The translations under genes were made by a program, and so were the position numbers. The notes under the pieces were generated by a model. It was not told the origin of the DNA, did no database searches, and was given only the letters and a program-made list of their open reading frames with translations. DNA of 64,000 bases from Powellomyces hirtus (Eukaryota; Chytridiomycota; Chytridiomycetes; Spizellomycetales; Powellomycetaceae), in NCBI GenBank assembly GCA_025526995.1, contig JAHLKG010000037.1, forward strand, positions 1 through 64,000, read 5' to 3'. Shown one piece after another: positions 33,396 to 44,727 of the stretch; within the stretch, counting starts at the first letter, position 1, and the number at the start of each line of letters is the position of its first letter.

Positions 33396-36300
33396 TCATG
33401 AGCGAAGGCCACGTGCAGCTGGTCCGCGGATGGCTTTCTTTGTCGCCGAGGACAAGATCTTCGCCGCCGATGAAGCGCCGGAGGAGTTTGCCGATGAACC
33501 TTTATCGCGCTGAGAGGTGCGCTATTCATGCAACAAAGATTATAATTGAAGCAATCAGTTAGCCTGACTCTTTTTCTCTTTACAATGCAATCGTCGCAAC
33601 GCAACGCAACGGTTACCTCAACATTCGACACGCCGTCTCTGAACTTTGTTCTAAAGAGGGTGTTTGCATTGTTGAACATGCCATCCTTGAGTGATACAAC
33701 AATAAACTGTGCAGTCCCAAAGCGCGTTCGGATCAGAGTTCCAATGTTTTGCGTATGAGACAGGTCGAGCGCAGAGTCTACTTCGTCAAGGATGTACATA
33801 GGCGCGGGCTTGTATTGCAGGAGTGAGAGGATGAGGGAGAGTGCTATCAAGGATCTGCATACAAATTGTCAGCAGAGATTGACATCCTCAAGTGCAAGAG
33901 GCTCGCTTACCGTTGACCACCGCTGAGCTCTGTCAGACTGTTTTTCCAAACGCCTCCGAGTGCCACTCGAACTTCCAGACCCTGGGAGATGTCCTGGTTT
34001 TCCGGTGGGGAGAGCTTTGCTGAATTTCCAGGGAGGAGATCCGCAAAAATATTCCCAAAGTCCACGTTGACCTTTTCCCAGGTGGTCCTTAAAGCCTCGC
34101 GTTTGTACTTGTCCAATTCCGCGATCGTTTCCTGGATTTTTTTCTTGTCCCGTTTGACTGTGGCGAGCATCTGCTTGAGTTGTGTTTCCTTCTTCTCAAC
34201 TCTGCGGCATCAACCGTGAACATGAGAATCATCACATGCCCGCATATGTTGTCAGATTCTAAGACGCACCGGTCAAACTTGTCCATGACATGTGGATCCA
34301 AGCTTCTTTCCAAACTCTTGTGTCGCTCCTCCAGCTGCTTAACTCGTTTCCGCACGTCCCCGAAATCATACTTGGAGAACTCATAGTCCGTTCCAGTTTT
34401 TCCAAACAGCCTGCATAGGGGAAATCCGTATCAACTGTTGCTCAAATAGCTGCGATCATACAAACTCGAGGATTGGATACGTACTGTTTCTGATCTTGAA
34501 TCCACGGATGCGCCTCATTCATCTCTGCCACAAAGCGCGTCGCGTTCCGTCGCTCATCATTGAATTTTTCAAGCTCGTGCATGAGCTTTTGCACTTCCAG
34601 CTTACAGTCCTCGAGCATTTGTTTCTTGTCTTTCTTTTGGGCGTTGAGGTCTTTGGTTTGGGTGTCGTACGTGGAGAGGGCGGATCGCTCGTTTTCGAGT
34701 GCGGTCTCGGCGTCGTCGTAATCTTGCTTCACTTTGGCCATGGCGTCCTTCAACGCTGATTCTTCGGCTTTGTACTCGTCTATAGCTGAGTTCAGATTGT
34801 TGATTTGGACGTCTGTTTCCTGAATCTCCTTTTCAAGTGATGCTGTCGAGATTAAAAAGGGACGTCGTAAGTTCTGTGCTCCAACCGACGAGACTTGATC
34901 TGAGTCCAACCTGTCTCCTCCCGCGACAGATCTATCTCCTGTTGCACTTTCTTGATGGTGGGCGCCGACTTGCTCAGCTCCTTCTTGCCAAGCGCAAGAT
35001 CGTTCTACACAATAACATTCACAAATCAGCCCACCCGACAGGTACCACGACCACACATATCTCTCACGCACCTGCAACGCCTTTAATTTGTCCTCACGAT
35101 GCGCTGAGAATTCCCTCATCTCGCTCGCCACATGCGCACGCGTTTCCTCAGCTTTCTTCTTTTTCTCGATTGCATCGGCGCGGAGCAATTCTTGCTCTTG
35201 GATGCGTGTCCGCAGGCTTTGCACATGTTGAATTGTCTTTGCACTGGCATTCGTGTTCAACCTTTTCTCCAACAATCCACCCTCATACAGCTCTAAATCC
35301 AATTTCTTCTGCAGTCCCTTGTAATGGTTAACCGTTCGATCGCATTCTTCCAGTTCGCGTTGCACTTCCGACAGAGCAGGGAGGGCGAGGTCGTTTAACT
35401 TTGTGCGGAGAGTTTTAAGGGAGCCGAGTTTGAGGAGGACGCCGGAGGAGTTTGGCTTGGAACCGCCAGAGAGTTGTCCGGACGGATCGTATGCGTCACC
35501 ATCGAGGGTGATGGAGCGCATCCGTACAGTTTTTTCGAAAGTGACTTTTTTGGCCGTGTCGGAATCTGCGGATTTCTCTCAGCCGTTAGTCACTAATCTA
35601 CAGACATCCATATTTCCACACGCTTGCCTTTGCAGATTAATGCCGACCCAAAGACATAGTTCATAGCAACCTCGACCTCCTTCTGAAAGCCGATCAGGTT
35701 CAGAGCTAGATCAACCTTGCCAGGAGCCAACTTTTTGGCTGCTGCTAATCGCTACGAAATCGACATCCTCAAGTCAGTAAAGCTCCTACATAATAGGATC
35801 TGGCTTACTATTCACCTCTGGGGATATCCTCGACGCTGATATCTTGTTGAGTGGGATAATGGTCACGCGGCGCCTCAATTTACCGTTCTGTAAGAGCTGT
35901 GTGCCGACAATCTCGGTTTGAACGACGACATTATACAGTTTGCCGCCGGCGCAAATCTCAAGTGCAGTTGCCGAATCCGCATTTTCCTTTGTGATGTCAA
36001 CAAGTTGTGCGACAAGACCCATGACTGCTGCACGGTCAAAGTTTGGGGCTGGATCACTGTACTCAAAGTGAAATGCTGCCAGCTCACGTTCGAGACGGTC
36101 AACTTGCTAGAAGGCGCAACAAGTCAGGTTTGATAGATTACATGCCAGTTCAGTCCGCTCATTCTGTTTACCTCTTTCAAATCGTTGACTAGGCTCTGAT
36201 TAACTTGCTTTTGCCGCAACAACTCCATCTCACGGTCGGGGTTGTACGCAAGTGATTCGAGCTCACTCTATGCGACGATTACGATTGTAAATCTTTCCTA

Positions 36301-38195
36301 AGCAGGACAATACCTCTCTCAATCCCTCGAAATACCTTTAACATTTCGGTGATCTTCTTGTTGGCTTTGAGTCCCGCAACCAAGGTTGCATTTTGTGATT
36401 CGGCCGCACGAGCTTTCGGGAGCTGCTCTTGCAGTTCCTTCTTTAAATGACTGAGTTTCATCTTTGCTTGCTCCGCCTCAGATGCAGCCGTGGTGATAGC
36501 CTTACTGGCATCTACGACCGCATAAGGTTGAGCCCGCGATCACCTCATGTGGAAATGGCGCCTCCGTACCTTGCAGCTGCGTTTGGTATCCATTTTCGTG
36601 TCCTTCTTTTGCAGCCATGCCCGTGGACAACGTTTGAACCAGATCTTCAAGTTTGCGGACCGCCTCTGTCTTGTCATCGTGGGCGCGGACCGTCGACTCG
36701 AAGTCTGCCGTAAGCTTTTCATACTTTCGGCGTGCTTCTCCAAGGGATTTCTCTGTGTCGACTTTCTCTGCAAGCAACGCGCTCTTGTTCTTTTCCTCCT
36801 CGGCGATGCTGCTGGCCTTCAGATCGCACTGCGTTTTGATTTTGACCAGATCTTTTGCGTACTCTTTGAAGGCGTCTTCCAGATGTTTAAACTGGCTAGA
36901 GTCCTACAAAAATACATCAGCAAAGTAAGGAAATCGCTTTTCTTGAGACGTTCAGACACATTATCGAAATACCTTCTCACGCTCAAGGGCAAGCTGAGCC
37001 AAGGTTCTGTCAATTTCTTCCATATCCATCTTTAACACCCCTTGCATTTGCTTCAGAGTATCGATCCTGCCTTCCTTTTCCTGGAGATCTTGTGCCGACG
37101 TCTGCAGCTTCGTCTCATACTTCATGAAATCATGCGCAGTGTTGAGGCGTCGAAGATGGTCGAGCTCCGCAGCCATTTTTTGATATTCAAGGTAAGTGCG
37201 TTTGGCGGTGCGAAGGGTTTCAAGTTTCGGACCGATTTCGGATTCGAGAAGGGTGTTGATTTCATCCAGTTTGGCGTCTTTCTTGGCCATTGTCTTGAAC
37301 GCTTTCTCTTTACGATCCTATAGAAAAGGCCACAGGGTTTGAGATATTGAGGAGGCAACAGAAGATCGGATCATCAGAGAAGGCCCTTCACCGAACCTCG
37401 AACATCCGCGTTCCAGCAGCCTCCTCGATCATGGCCAGAATTTCCGGTGGTTTCATGTTGAGGACTTTTGTGATGCGTCCTTGCATGATCAGAAAATGAG
37501 GATTGTTGACGTTGAGCTGGACGGATTGAAACAGATTGGCGACGTCCTGTTGATTTTTGTTGTGTCCGTTCACGATGTACTTGTTGCGGCCGTTTACGAC
37601 GACCTGATATCGAGGGAGCGGTTGGTGAGTTCTCCAGATATCGTGGAGAAACTGTTGTCTCAAGACTTCCATAAGGGGAAGGCTTCATTCGCATCAAGGC
37701 TTATTTGTACAAAGCAGGAATGAAGTCCAAGGTATAACCTCTCTTCGCAGCCAAGGCTCACTCAGTTCGCGCATTTGTCACAACGCCAAACACACCTGCC
37801 GCGTAACCGAAATCTGCTTATGATTCTCATACCCGGGCGGGCTGCGTTCCCTGTCTCCATTGTTGAAGACGATTGTCACTGAAGCTTTGGTGATCCCGGC
37901 TTGTCCGCGTTTGTACACCAAGTCCTGGAGGTTGTTTGCGCGGACCTAGCAAGCAAAACCATACATGTGTGAAAGATCAGAGATCGGACCCTTTCTCCTT
38001 CTCAGAATCGGCTTCTCGAAGTTATACATGCGAAAGTGTTGATATCCCAAGCACAAAACATATGGCGTCCAAGATGTTTGATTTCCCAGAGCCGTTGAGA
38101 CCGGTGATGGCGTTGAATTCGGGATCCCATCCAGTGATGACAGTGCGTGTAGCGTAGGACTTGAAGCCCTCTATGATAAGTTCCTCAATGTGCAT
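33396..38195 (-). CDS. SMC2: Condensin subunit SMC2
   Basis: ATPase subunit of condensin, which compacts chromosomes in the nucleus with SMC4. Sixteen exons in phase (38195-38028, 37945-37796, 37603-37397, 37317-36973, 36903-36570, 36511-36336, 36267-36172, 36106-35816, 35751-35628, 35565-35072, 35004-34911, 34842-34485, 34410-34270, 34201-33911, 33854-33617, 33521-33396) give 1210 aa, the usual length. The start [15 protein letters not shown] is the SMC2 N-terminus, followed by Walker [30 protein letters not shown] is diagnostic for SMC2. Long coiled coils flank a hinge with [11 protein letters not shown] and SGQLSGGS. The C-terminal head has [10 protein letters not shown] across intron 14 and the D-loop [19 protein letters not shown]. 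Intron 9 (35566-35627) is GC-AG: skipping it restores the conserved [11 protein letters not shown]. The last exon adds a Ser/Lys-rich tail that is less certain. Confidence 0.97.
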
Positions 38196-39894
38196 TTTGT
38201 GCCGTGCTCAGACAGGGAATCGTCGGTTGCTCTGAAGGCTGCAAGCTGTACGTCCGACAGGTCCGAGCGCGTCTCTGTTTGCAAGCCTGCTGCGCCATAC
38301 CCCTCGTGAGAGCTGTCAGAAGTTCCCCCAATATCTTTGCACTCGAGCAAGGACATTATTCACATCGAAACCCAGTGGCAAATGCATTGTACAGATAGCA
38401 CCCTCCATCCCAGGGCCCCAATCAGCAGGAATTTGGTTGTAAAGTCTCTTAGGAGAAGAACCCTGCCTGGCCCGTGGACCGATTATGTTCTTTTCTAACG
38501 ATGGGCTGACTTGTGTACCAGATCTGCGTCTCCTTCTTCAGCGAAGAGGCTCATTGACAAGCCAAAGTTGTCGACGCCGTCCGGTCGACCTTCGTGTTCC
38601 GCAACCTTCGATGAAGTCCTGCAACCATCAGAAGAATAGCTATCAAAATGACGAACAGGAGTTATCAATTATATCTTGCCCACAGTACAGGTGCTATTAT
38701 CGAACCCGATCCCGCTACGTCGGTGAAAGAGGCGTCTTCTTTCCCCCACGCTTCCTTCAAGTCTTCATCCAACACGAAGATCCACAAGTGGATCTATTTT
38801 AGTCGAGAAAAGGGTTATCGCTGATCATCAACGGCTGTGGATATTGAAGGAAAAACCACAGACCTCTCCTCGCGCAGCTCTTGCTGAGCAAGCGCCAGAA
38901 CTCCTCCAGGACCGCTGCATGGGAGGGGAGCACAGTGTCACGCACTTTGTTGCGCTTTTCCACCGCCGCCCGTAGCAATGCGCTGCTGAGGGTGTTGTCC
39001 CCGCTATCTCATCTTAGATGAAGGGGAACGGTTAAGGTACATGGTATTAGTGCGTCAAGTCTGATATTTCCCTGAAGACCCGCTACAGACTTACCATGCG
39101 GGGTTTGATCGCTCTTACGTCTCCGGGGACTTCTGCTGGGCGCGTTTTGGGACTCTTCCTCGGGGGAACGCTTGGACGCTCGCGGCTCTTTGGCTATTGA
39201 GAAGCGACGACAGAGCGCTCATTCCTTTTGAGACGACGAGGAGACGACTTTTCGCTGTTGGACGGGCTCTCTTCACTCTGGAGACGGGGCTCGCTTTGCT
39301 CTTGGACGGGCTCTTCTCGCTTTTGGACCTTTGTACCGGCTCTTTGCTCTTGGAGCGCTCTTCCTGAGAGGGACACTTGTAAATGTTTGTTGCATTTCAC
39401 GAGTAAGAGAATGACCAGCCATGCGGTAGATCGCCTTTACAAGTCCGCACCGCTATGTGCCCCTATTTAAAGTCGGTGTTGACTTTGCCGATTTGCACGA
39501 CGATGCTACGAAGCTGGCCCTTGCAAAACGGATTGACCGACCTGTCGTATCTGCTCACGTGCCAGACGAACTGAGTATCTATGCCCTGCGAGTAAGTAAG
39601 CTCTAGCAAAGCAAGTTCGAGAACGGAGTCGGGTGTCGAGATCGAGATCCAAGATTGGGTGTCGAGCTTCGAGAGGCGGTTGAGTTTCGAGATCGAGAAC
39701 GGGCTGGGTCGGGTGTCAAGTTCGAGATCGGGGTAAGTCGACACCGGTTTGGTTGGTGAAGGGCGTAAATTCTCCCAAACTTTGAGGAAGTGCTCACTGT
39801 GAACTTTATGATTTATTGACCTAATGGGAAGTTTCCACTATGTCTATCAAGGTAATGTCTACAAAATAATGGACATGATGTGGATCGCTTTCTG
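38196..39894. other. Gene-free interval with simple-sequence blocks
   Basis: Contains the SMC2 upstream region and two low-complexity blocks: 39225-39370, built from variants of gacgggctc/cttttggac, and 39600-39740, built from variants of tcgagatcgag and gtgtcgag. Frames through these blocks encode only repetitive peptides. Nothing else is recognised. Confidence 0.6.
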
Positions 39895-41946
39895 CTACAC
39901 CTCACAGTACGCCACTTGCGCAACAGTAAATCCCAACCGTCTCGCGTGATGCACAACTTGTGCGCGGTCATCAAACATCATCCCAATGACATGTGTTTTG
40001 TGTATCTCACGCCACATGTCTTCCTTGATGAGAAAGTCCGCGCGACGGTCACTCAACTGTCGCATGTAGAGTGCGGAGAACGAGATTTCGTTGTCGCAAA
40101 GCCATTGCTCGGTGTCGGCTCTGCAGCCCTCCGTACGGCCTGTGCACATGACGATGGTGGAGCCGGCCTTGTGCAGTGCGCGCGCAATTGCTGCGACGTC
40201 GGGAACGACGAGATCGGAAAGGACTTTAGATTCGTCGAATCTATGGCGGTTGTGGCGGGTGGCGAGGGTGCCGTCAATGTCAAAGACGATACATGTCGGT
40301 GCTGGGGAGGCCAGTGTCATGGGGGATTGGAGTTGGGTTTCGCAAGTTGTTCTCCAGCTCCTGGTTGAACGCAGCTCGTCGTCGATTGATTGTTGAAGAG
40401 AGTCCTTGCTGGCTGCGAATGTCGCATATTGATCCGCGAGACGCGCTAGGGTTACTCTATCTGAAGCAGCCAGTCGTCTCACGCATTCATCCAACGCCGT
40501 ATCCATAGCTCGAACGACGACGGAGCATCCATGGGGGACCGCCGACAGGAGCGGTAGAACATCGCTGGCATCCAGGTACGGGCCGTCCGCAAGGACAGTC
40601 TGACCTCGGAGTAGGGCATGTCGGATGGCCGTCAGCTCCATGCGGACCACTTCCTTTTCGCGAGCTGCAAAGCCCTTGGAGGTCTTGTTCGCTTCTCTGT
40701 CCTGCGGCGTAGTAAGGACAAACATGGCGTCACGCAGGGCGTCGCGGGAAACAACGACACTGGAAACGTGAGTGGCAACCCATCGGCGTGCAAACGTTGT
40801 TTTGCCTGATCCTGAAATGCCCAAGAGAACGACGAGCGACGGTAATGAATCTTTCGCGGAAGGACGAACGCGCCGCTCGGTGAAGATAGGGGCGGCTGCC
40901 GTTTGGGATTCCATTTTGGCTGGATCGATAAGGGCCAACAGCTTCTTTCGAGCGTCTTGTTTGCTGAACATCATGAACAACGCGGGCTTGATTTGGGAGG
41001 ACTGGATGGCTCGGGCGAAAGCTGCCCTTGTACAATCTTCGCCGCCAGCATCTTGGATTGCAGCCACAAACTCTGCGTCGGCTTCGACGGATAGCCGTTG
41101 GAACTCGGTGTCAATGTTTGCGTAAACTGTTTCCGCCCACTTCATGAACTCGTCTGGAATCCCCTCGCAGACCTTGTCGAACGGCATGCCGCTTGCGTAC
41201 TGCTCAAGCAGCCACGGTGCGTTCATGTTGCTGCCGACCTTGTGGAGTGCCAGATAGCGCGCAAACTTGACCTTGATCCGGGTGCCGTTCGCGAACCGCA
41301 CAACGTAGCCTTCCTCGTTGTGGAGATCGCGGGCGCGTAGTTCGGCCATCGATGCGGCTGGGTGCTCTTGAACGACATCTACTCCGCATTGTCGTAGCAG
41401 GTCTCGTTGCGCGAGATCTTCGGATCCATCTGTGCGGAAAGCGGCGAGAAAGACTAGGCGTCTCTGGGCCCCGTAGTCAACGACGATGCGGTTTTCAGGG
41501 TAAATGATCTCGAAGCTGTATGCTAAATCGGGATCAAGATGTCTGCAGAGATCGGGATACTTCTCTCGCAATATCTCTGCTCCGATGATTGCTTGTGAGC
41601 TGTCGAACGATCCTCGGGATGCCATTATCCAGCTCCCGCGGTAGCAGAAGAGTATCCCAAGACATCCGTCCATCTTGGTATAAACGGTGAAATCAGGTGT
41701 CGCTTGGTAAGATCTTTCAGCTTCGTTGAAGAATTTGGAGAATGATCGAGCGACAACGGTCCCTTGCTGATCAGTGACGAGCCCGCGGCATTGCATTGTG
41801 ATGTCGTCCCATTGTCTGTAGGCCTGAACGGCTTCGGTGTAGTTCCAGATAAGAAGGTCGTTGCTTGGGTGGACTTTACATCTGAGTTTCTTGTTGGCGA
41901 CGTAGGTCTTCAACGAGGAGGTTTCGAATGATGTTGGTAACGTCAT
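39895..41946 (-). CDS. Trifunctional RNA-repair enzyme: Rnl1-type RNA ligase - polynucleotide kinase - 3'-phosphatase
   Basis: A single-exon 683-aa protein with three catalytic modules for sealing broken RNA. Residues 1-330 are a T4 Rnl1-like ATP-dependent RNA ligase: RGLVTD (54-59), the adenylation motif KMDG (Lys91), SRGSF (110-114), FEIIYPENRIV (145-155), EGYVVR (212-217) and IKVKF (224-228). Residues 365-540 are a 5'-kinase with P-loop GISGSGKT (376-383), SRD (400-402) and an Arg-containing lid (ECVRRL). Residues 550-683 are a HAD phosphatase like the T4 Pnkp C-terminus: FDIDGTLA (Asp556, Asp558), CTGR and FDDR near the end. The order ligase-kinase-phosphatase matches phage T4 Rnl1 plus Pnkp joined, and the baculovirus RNA ligase; fungal Trl1 instead ends in a cyclic phosphodiesterase. 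All key residues are present, so it is probably active. Transfer from a virus or bacterium is an inference from architecture and lack of introns. Confidence 0.92.
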   Translation of the reverse strand: MTLPTSFETSSLKTYVANKKLRCKVHPSNDLLIWNYTEAVQAYRQWDDITMQCRGLVTDQQGTVVARSFSKFFNEAERSYQATPDFTVYTKMDGCLGILFCYRGSWIMASRGSFDSSQAIIGAEILREKYPDLCRHLDPDLAYSFEIIYPENRIVVDYGAQRRLVFLAAFRTDGSEDLAQRDLLRQCGVDVVQEHPAASMAELRARDLHNEEGYVVRFANGTRIKVKFARYLALHKVGSNMNAPWLLEQYASGMPFDKVCEGIPDEFMKWAETVYANIDTEFQRLSVEADAEFVAAIQDAGGEDCTRAAFARAIQSSQIKPALFMMFSKQDARKKLLALIDPAKMESQTAAAPIFTERRVRPSAKDSLPSLVVLLGISGSGKTTFARRWVATHVSSVVVSRDALRDAMFVLTTPQDREANKTSKGFAAREKEVVRMELTAIRHALLRGQTVLADGPYLDASDVLPLLSAVPHGCSVVVRAMDTALDECVRRLAASDRVTLARLADQYATFAASKDSLQQSIDDELRSTRSWRTTCETQLQSPMTLASPAPTCIVFDIDGTLATRHNRHRFDESKVLSDLVVPDVAAIARALHKAGSTIVMCTGRTEGCRADTEQWLCDNEISFSALYMRQLSDRRADFLIKEDMWREIHKTHVIGMMFDDRAQVVHHARRLGFTVAQVAYCEV

Positions 41947-42003
41947 GGCCGTAGCGAGAGATGGGGCTTTTGATATGCGGTGCGTCGTAGTCGCGCCATT
42001 GCG

Positions 42004-42011
42004 CTTTTATA
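42004..42011 (-). promoter_or_regulatory. TATA box of the RNA-repair gene
   Basis: TATAAAAG on the minus strand, ending 57 bases before the ATG at 41946. It is a near-perfect TATA consensus in the expected place, which suggests that the gene has a working host promoter and a short 5' UTR. Confidence 0.6.
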
Positions 42012-42730
42012 GCCCCGAAGACAAACAGCATATACGGGACTTGTTTTTTCTCTTCACACAATTCCAATGTGGGTGGAGCAGCTCACGCGAAAACACACAC
42101 TGTCAATAATGGCTGACTCGGATGACTCACGCGCCAATGAGTCAGCAACTGACGGTTGACCACGTAAGCGAGACTAGATGTAGGCAGTGAGCGAAAATTT
42201 GGTGTGAGAAGCGCAGCAAAAGAGCGTTCGGATGAGAGTGTGAAAAGTGTGAAAGTGTGAATGCGTGAAGTGTGAAAAGCGCCGTCGGTTTGACAAAGTT
42301 TCTTCCTTACAGGCAGGCCAAACTGTCATTTCCCATTACCGTCGCGGATCTCCCACCCATCGTCGGCTTCGTTTTCCCTCCCCCCCCTCTCTTTCTCCTT
42401 GCAAAACGTCATACTGGCAATACTAGTCCTGTATCGCTTCCAGAGTTAGAAGCCCCTAACCAAGAAAACAACAAACGGAACGGTTTCCCCTCCTGACCTC
42501 ATTCGATACGCCCCGGCGTCGTCAACAACCTGTTAACCCGTTCCTCGGAATCCCTCATAACAAGCCACATTTTTGTTTCTCTTTGGTTCATTAATCGAGC
42601 AAAGAAACCGACCAAAGTTCATATCCCTCATTTCAACAGCGTAACACGGTAGCACCATACCTTTGACAACCTTCTTCTTTCGAACCTACTCCTTCAATCG
42701 ACATATACATATATATCAGTATCCGAAAAC
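42012..42730. other. Divergent intergenic region between RNA-repair and KH-like genes
   Basis: About 720 bp with pyrimidine-rich stretches (42370-42400, 42560-42590, 42665-42690) and an alternating atatacatatatat block just before the KH-like start codon. The pyrimidine-rich part probably belongs to the promoter and leader of the rightward gene. No gene is seen. Confidence 0.5.
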
Positions 42731-43243
42731 ATGACCAACGCAGCAGCATCACCCGCGGCAGCCGCATTCAACGGCGACCGTAGTTGGGAACAAGTCGCCG
42801 TCGATGTGACCGGCTTCGTCTACTGCCCGCCAGGCTGGGACGAACAGCGCCTCCGCGCTGGCCCGGACGCCGAAGCCATTGGCAAGATCGCCATGGACAC
42901 CTATACCGACATCAGCTACATCAAGGAAAAAAACGCCATCCAAATCTCGGGCGAAACCCACGACGACGTTTACAAGGCCCAGAACCAGCTGAACGCGCTC
43001 TTCTTTCCCGTCATTGTTAAATCCAAGCGACAATGGGCGAGGCCCGACAGGCCCGGCGTGTGGGGTCAGAGACGTGACTCGTCCTCGGCGGGGCCCCGCC
43101 AGCCGGGCGGCGTCGGTGGTTTGCGTAAGATGAAATCGGAATCGGCCCTGCAGGCCTCGCGATCGGCTGATCCCCATGCGTATGGAACCGCTGCTACCGC
43201 TGCGGCCGGCAACGGAGGAGGTTACGGACACCAGTGGCGTTGA
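42731..43243 (+). CDS. Short KH-domain-like protein
   Basis: A single-exon 170-aa protein. After an Ala-rich start, residues 17-95 form a compact region with the segment IGKIAMDTYTDISYIKE followed by NAIQISGETHDDVYKAQNQL and a hydrophobic end. The alternation of helix, glycine turn, strand and 'ISG' strand resembles a KH-type RNA-binding fold, although the canonical GxxG loop is not exact (the IGKI position is the nearest). The C-terminal half is Gly/Arg/Ser-rich and probably disordered. Base composition is GC-rich and codon use strong, as in an expressed gene. Function is unknown; RNA binding is an inference. Confidence 0.65.
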   Translation: MTNAAASPAAAAFNGDRSWEQVAVDVTGFVYCPPGWDEQRLRAGPDAEAIGKIAMDTYTDISYIKEKNAIQISGETHDDVYKAQNQLNALFFPVIVKSKRQWARPDRPGVWGQRRDSSSAGPRQPGGVGGLRKMKSESALQASRSADPHAYGTAATAAAGNGGGYGHQWR

Positions 43244-43623
43244 GAGCTGTATGTGTCCGTCCGTCCGTGCCGGCGGGCCGCCCCATATCTCAGAAGATCG
43301 GAAACCGGTGCCCTCATTCGGCAGGAATGGCCATATCGCTACCAGGAGATATCTCTGCATCTACAATCACTTCCGACACGAAATACGTCTTCATGGAAAC
43401 GACCTCACTGCCCCTTCCCCTATTGTCCTACTGTCTCCCTCCCCTTTTCGTGTATATATCGGACTTGGGATTTTTTCTTTCATCCTTTCGTCAGCCCGCG
43501 TAGTCGGCGTTTAATATAGACCGAAAGGATCTTCCACGACTCCCCGTTTTAGTGTAGATGAGCATCAAGGAAATGGCGGAGTCCTTTGTAATAGTGGAGG
43601 GAGAACCTGGTTGCCTACACATC

Positions 43624-43629
43624 AATAAA
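43624..43629 (+). terminator. Possible polyadenylation signal of the KH-like gene
   Basis: AATAAA about 380 bases after the stop codon, following a transcribed-looking pyrimidine-rich 3' region. Tentative. Confidence 0.35.
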
Positions 43630-44727
43630 ATAGCATGAAAGCAAAGTCGCATGGTTACATGTACATCTACTGTACACTTCCAAACCATGTGCAATCTGAT
43701 TTTATTATCCTAGATATACATACAGAAAGGCAGTCAAAAAGCACGTTTCTTGGGAATCAGAGCAGTCTACATTTGTGACATAGTCTATCAATACAGATGC
43801 TGTTTTCGAATTCACCGACGTCGCCTTCCGTCAAGAGCCCGCATTCCCTCGCATAACCACATATGAAATAAACTTTTGTATCCATGCTATCTCGACGTAT
43901 AGGCCTCTTCAAAGAGTCGACAGTCCCATTCCCCTTCGGACGCCCCTTGCACTTCTGTCAAATGGACCTTCCAATCTCACTCCCTTCCTGTCGCAGCGTA
44001 GCTTTCGACCCGCGCTTCGAACAATGTAATGTTGCTCCAATCATCCCCGTCAGGACACATACCCCGGATGCTATTCAATACAAGCTACTGTATCTTACCT
44101 CTTGGTATTGTTGATGGATTGATCCATCAAGAGATTGATTTGTGCCATGTATACAACGTTCTTCATATGATTCCTCAATTTGTGGCCCAAACTGGCTCAG
44201 AGGTTCTTTTTCGTAACAGCACTATCCGCTTTCGGCTGGAATCCAGAAGAGAAAGACGTGTTCGCCCCACATGCGTTGGTGCAGTTCGTATTGCTATCCG
44301 CGCATAGCTTAGCCACATCTTTGCACCCGGTAGTTACCGCTCCGCCCGCTCATGATTTCACCGCATTTGCGTTTGTAAAGTGAGACAACGTCATAGATAC
44401 TAGTACCTTCTGAAGAGAGTTTCACCCTCTCGACGAGGCGTCAGCCTGAGTTGACGGTGCGACAGCGCGGCGACGGAAGAGTAGCTCGAGTGCACAGCAC
44501 CGAGTGTGAAGGAAGTCGGCGAAGGCCTGACTTTGAAGAAGGAGAGCAGCCCTTTCCCTTTGTGGAGAGCGTTTTGCTCCCTATCTCTTGCCTGTCAATT
44601 TTGCCAGACGTCTGGAAGAATTGACAGCGTCGTCCGCAAACGCGTCTGTGACAAGCCATGGGATTTGAAGGCCAGTTGGCGAAAATGTCTCGTTCATTCT
44701 CGCTTTCACCCATCACAGAAAACAAGC
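43630..44727. other. Intergenic, upstream of the CCZ1-like gene
   Basis: Short overlapping frames only. A frame on the plus strand runs into the first CCZ1 exon without stop, but the conserved part begins at the chosen ATG. No repeat or RNA gene is recognised. Confidence 0.5.

Noticed and set aside
39225..39740. Low-complexity blocks that give repetitive charged peptides
   Set aside because: Frames only reflect the repeat sequence; no start context or conserved features.
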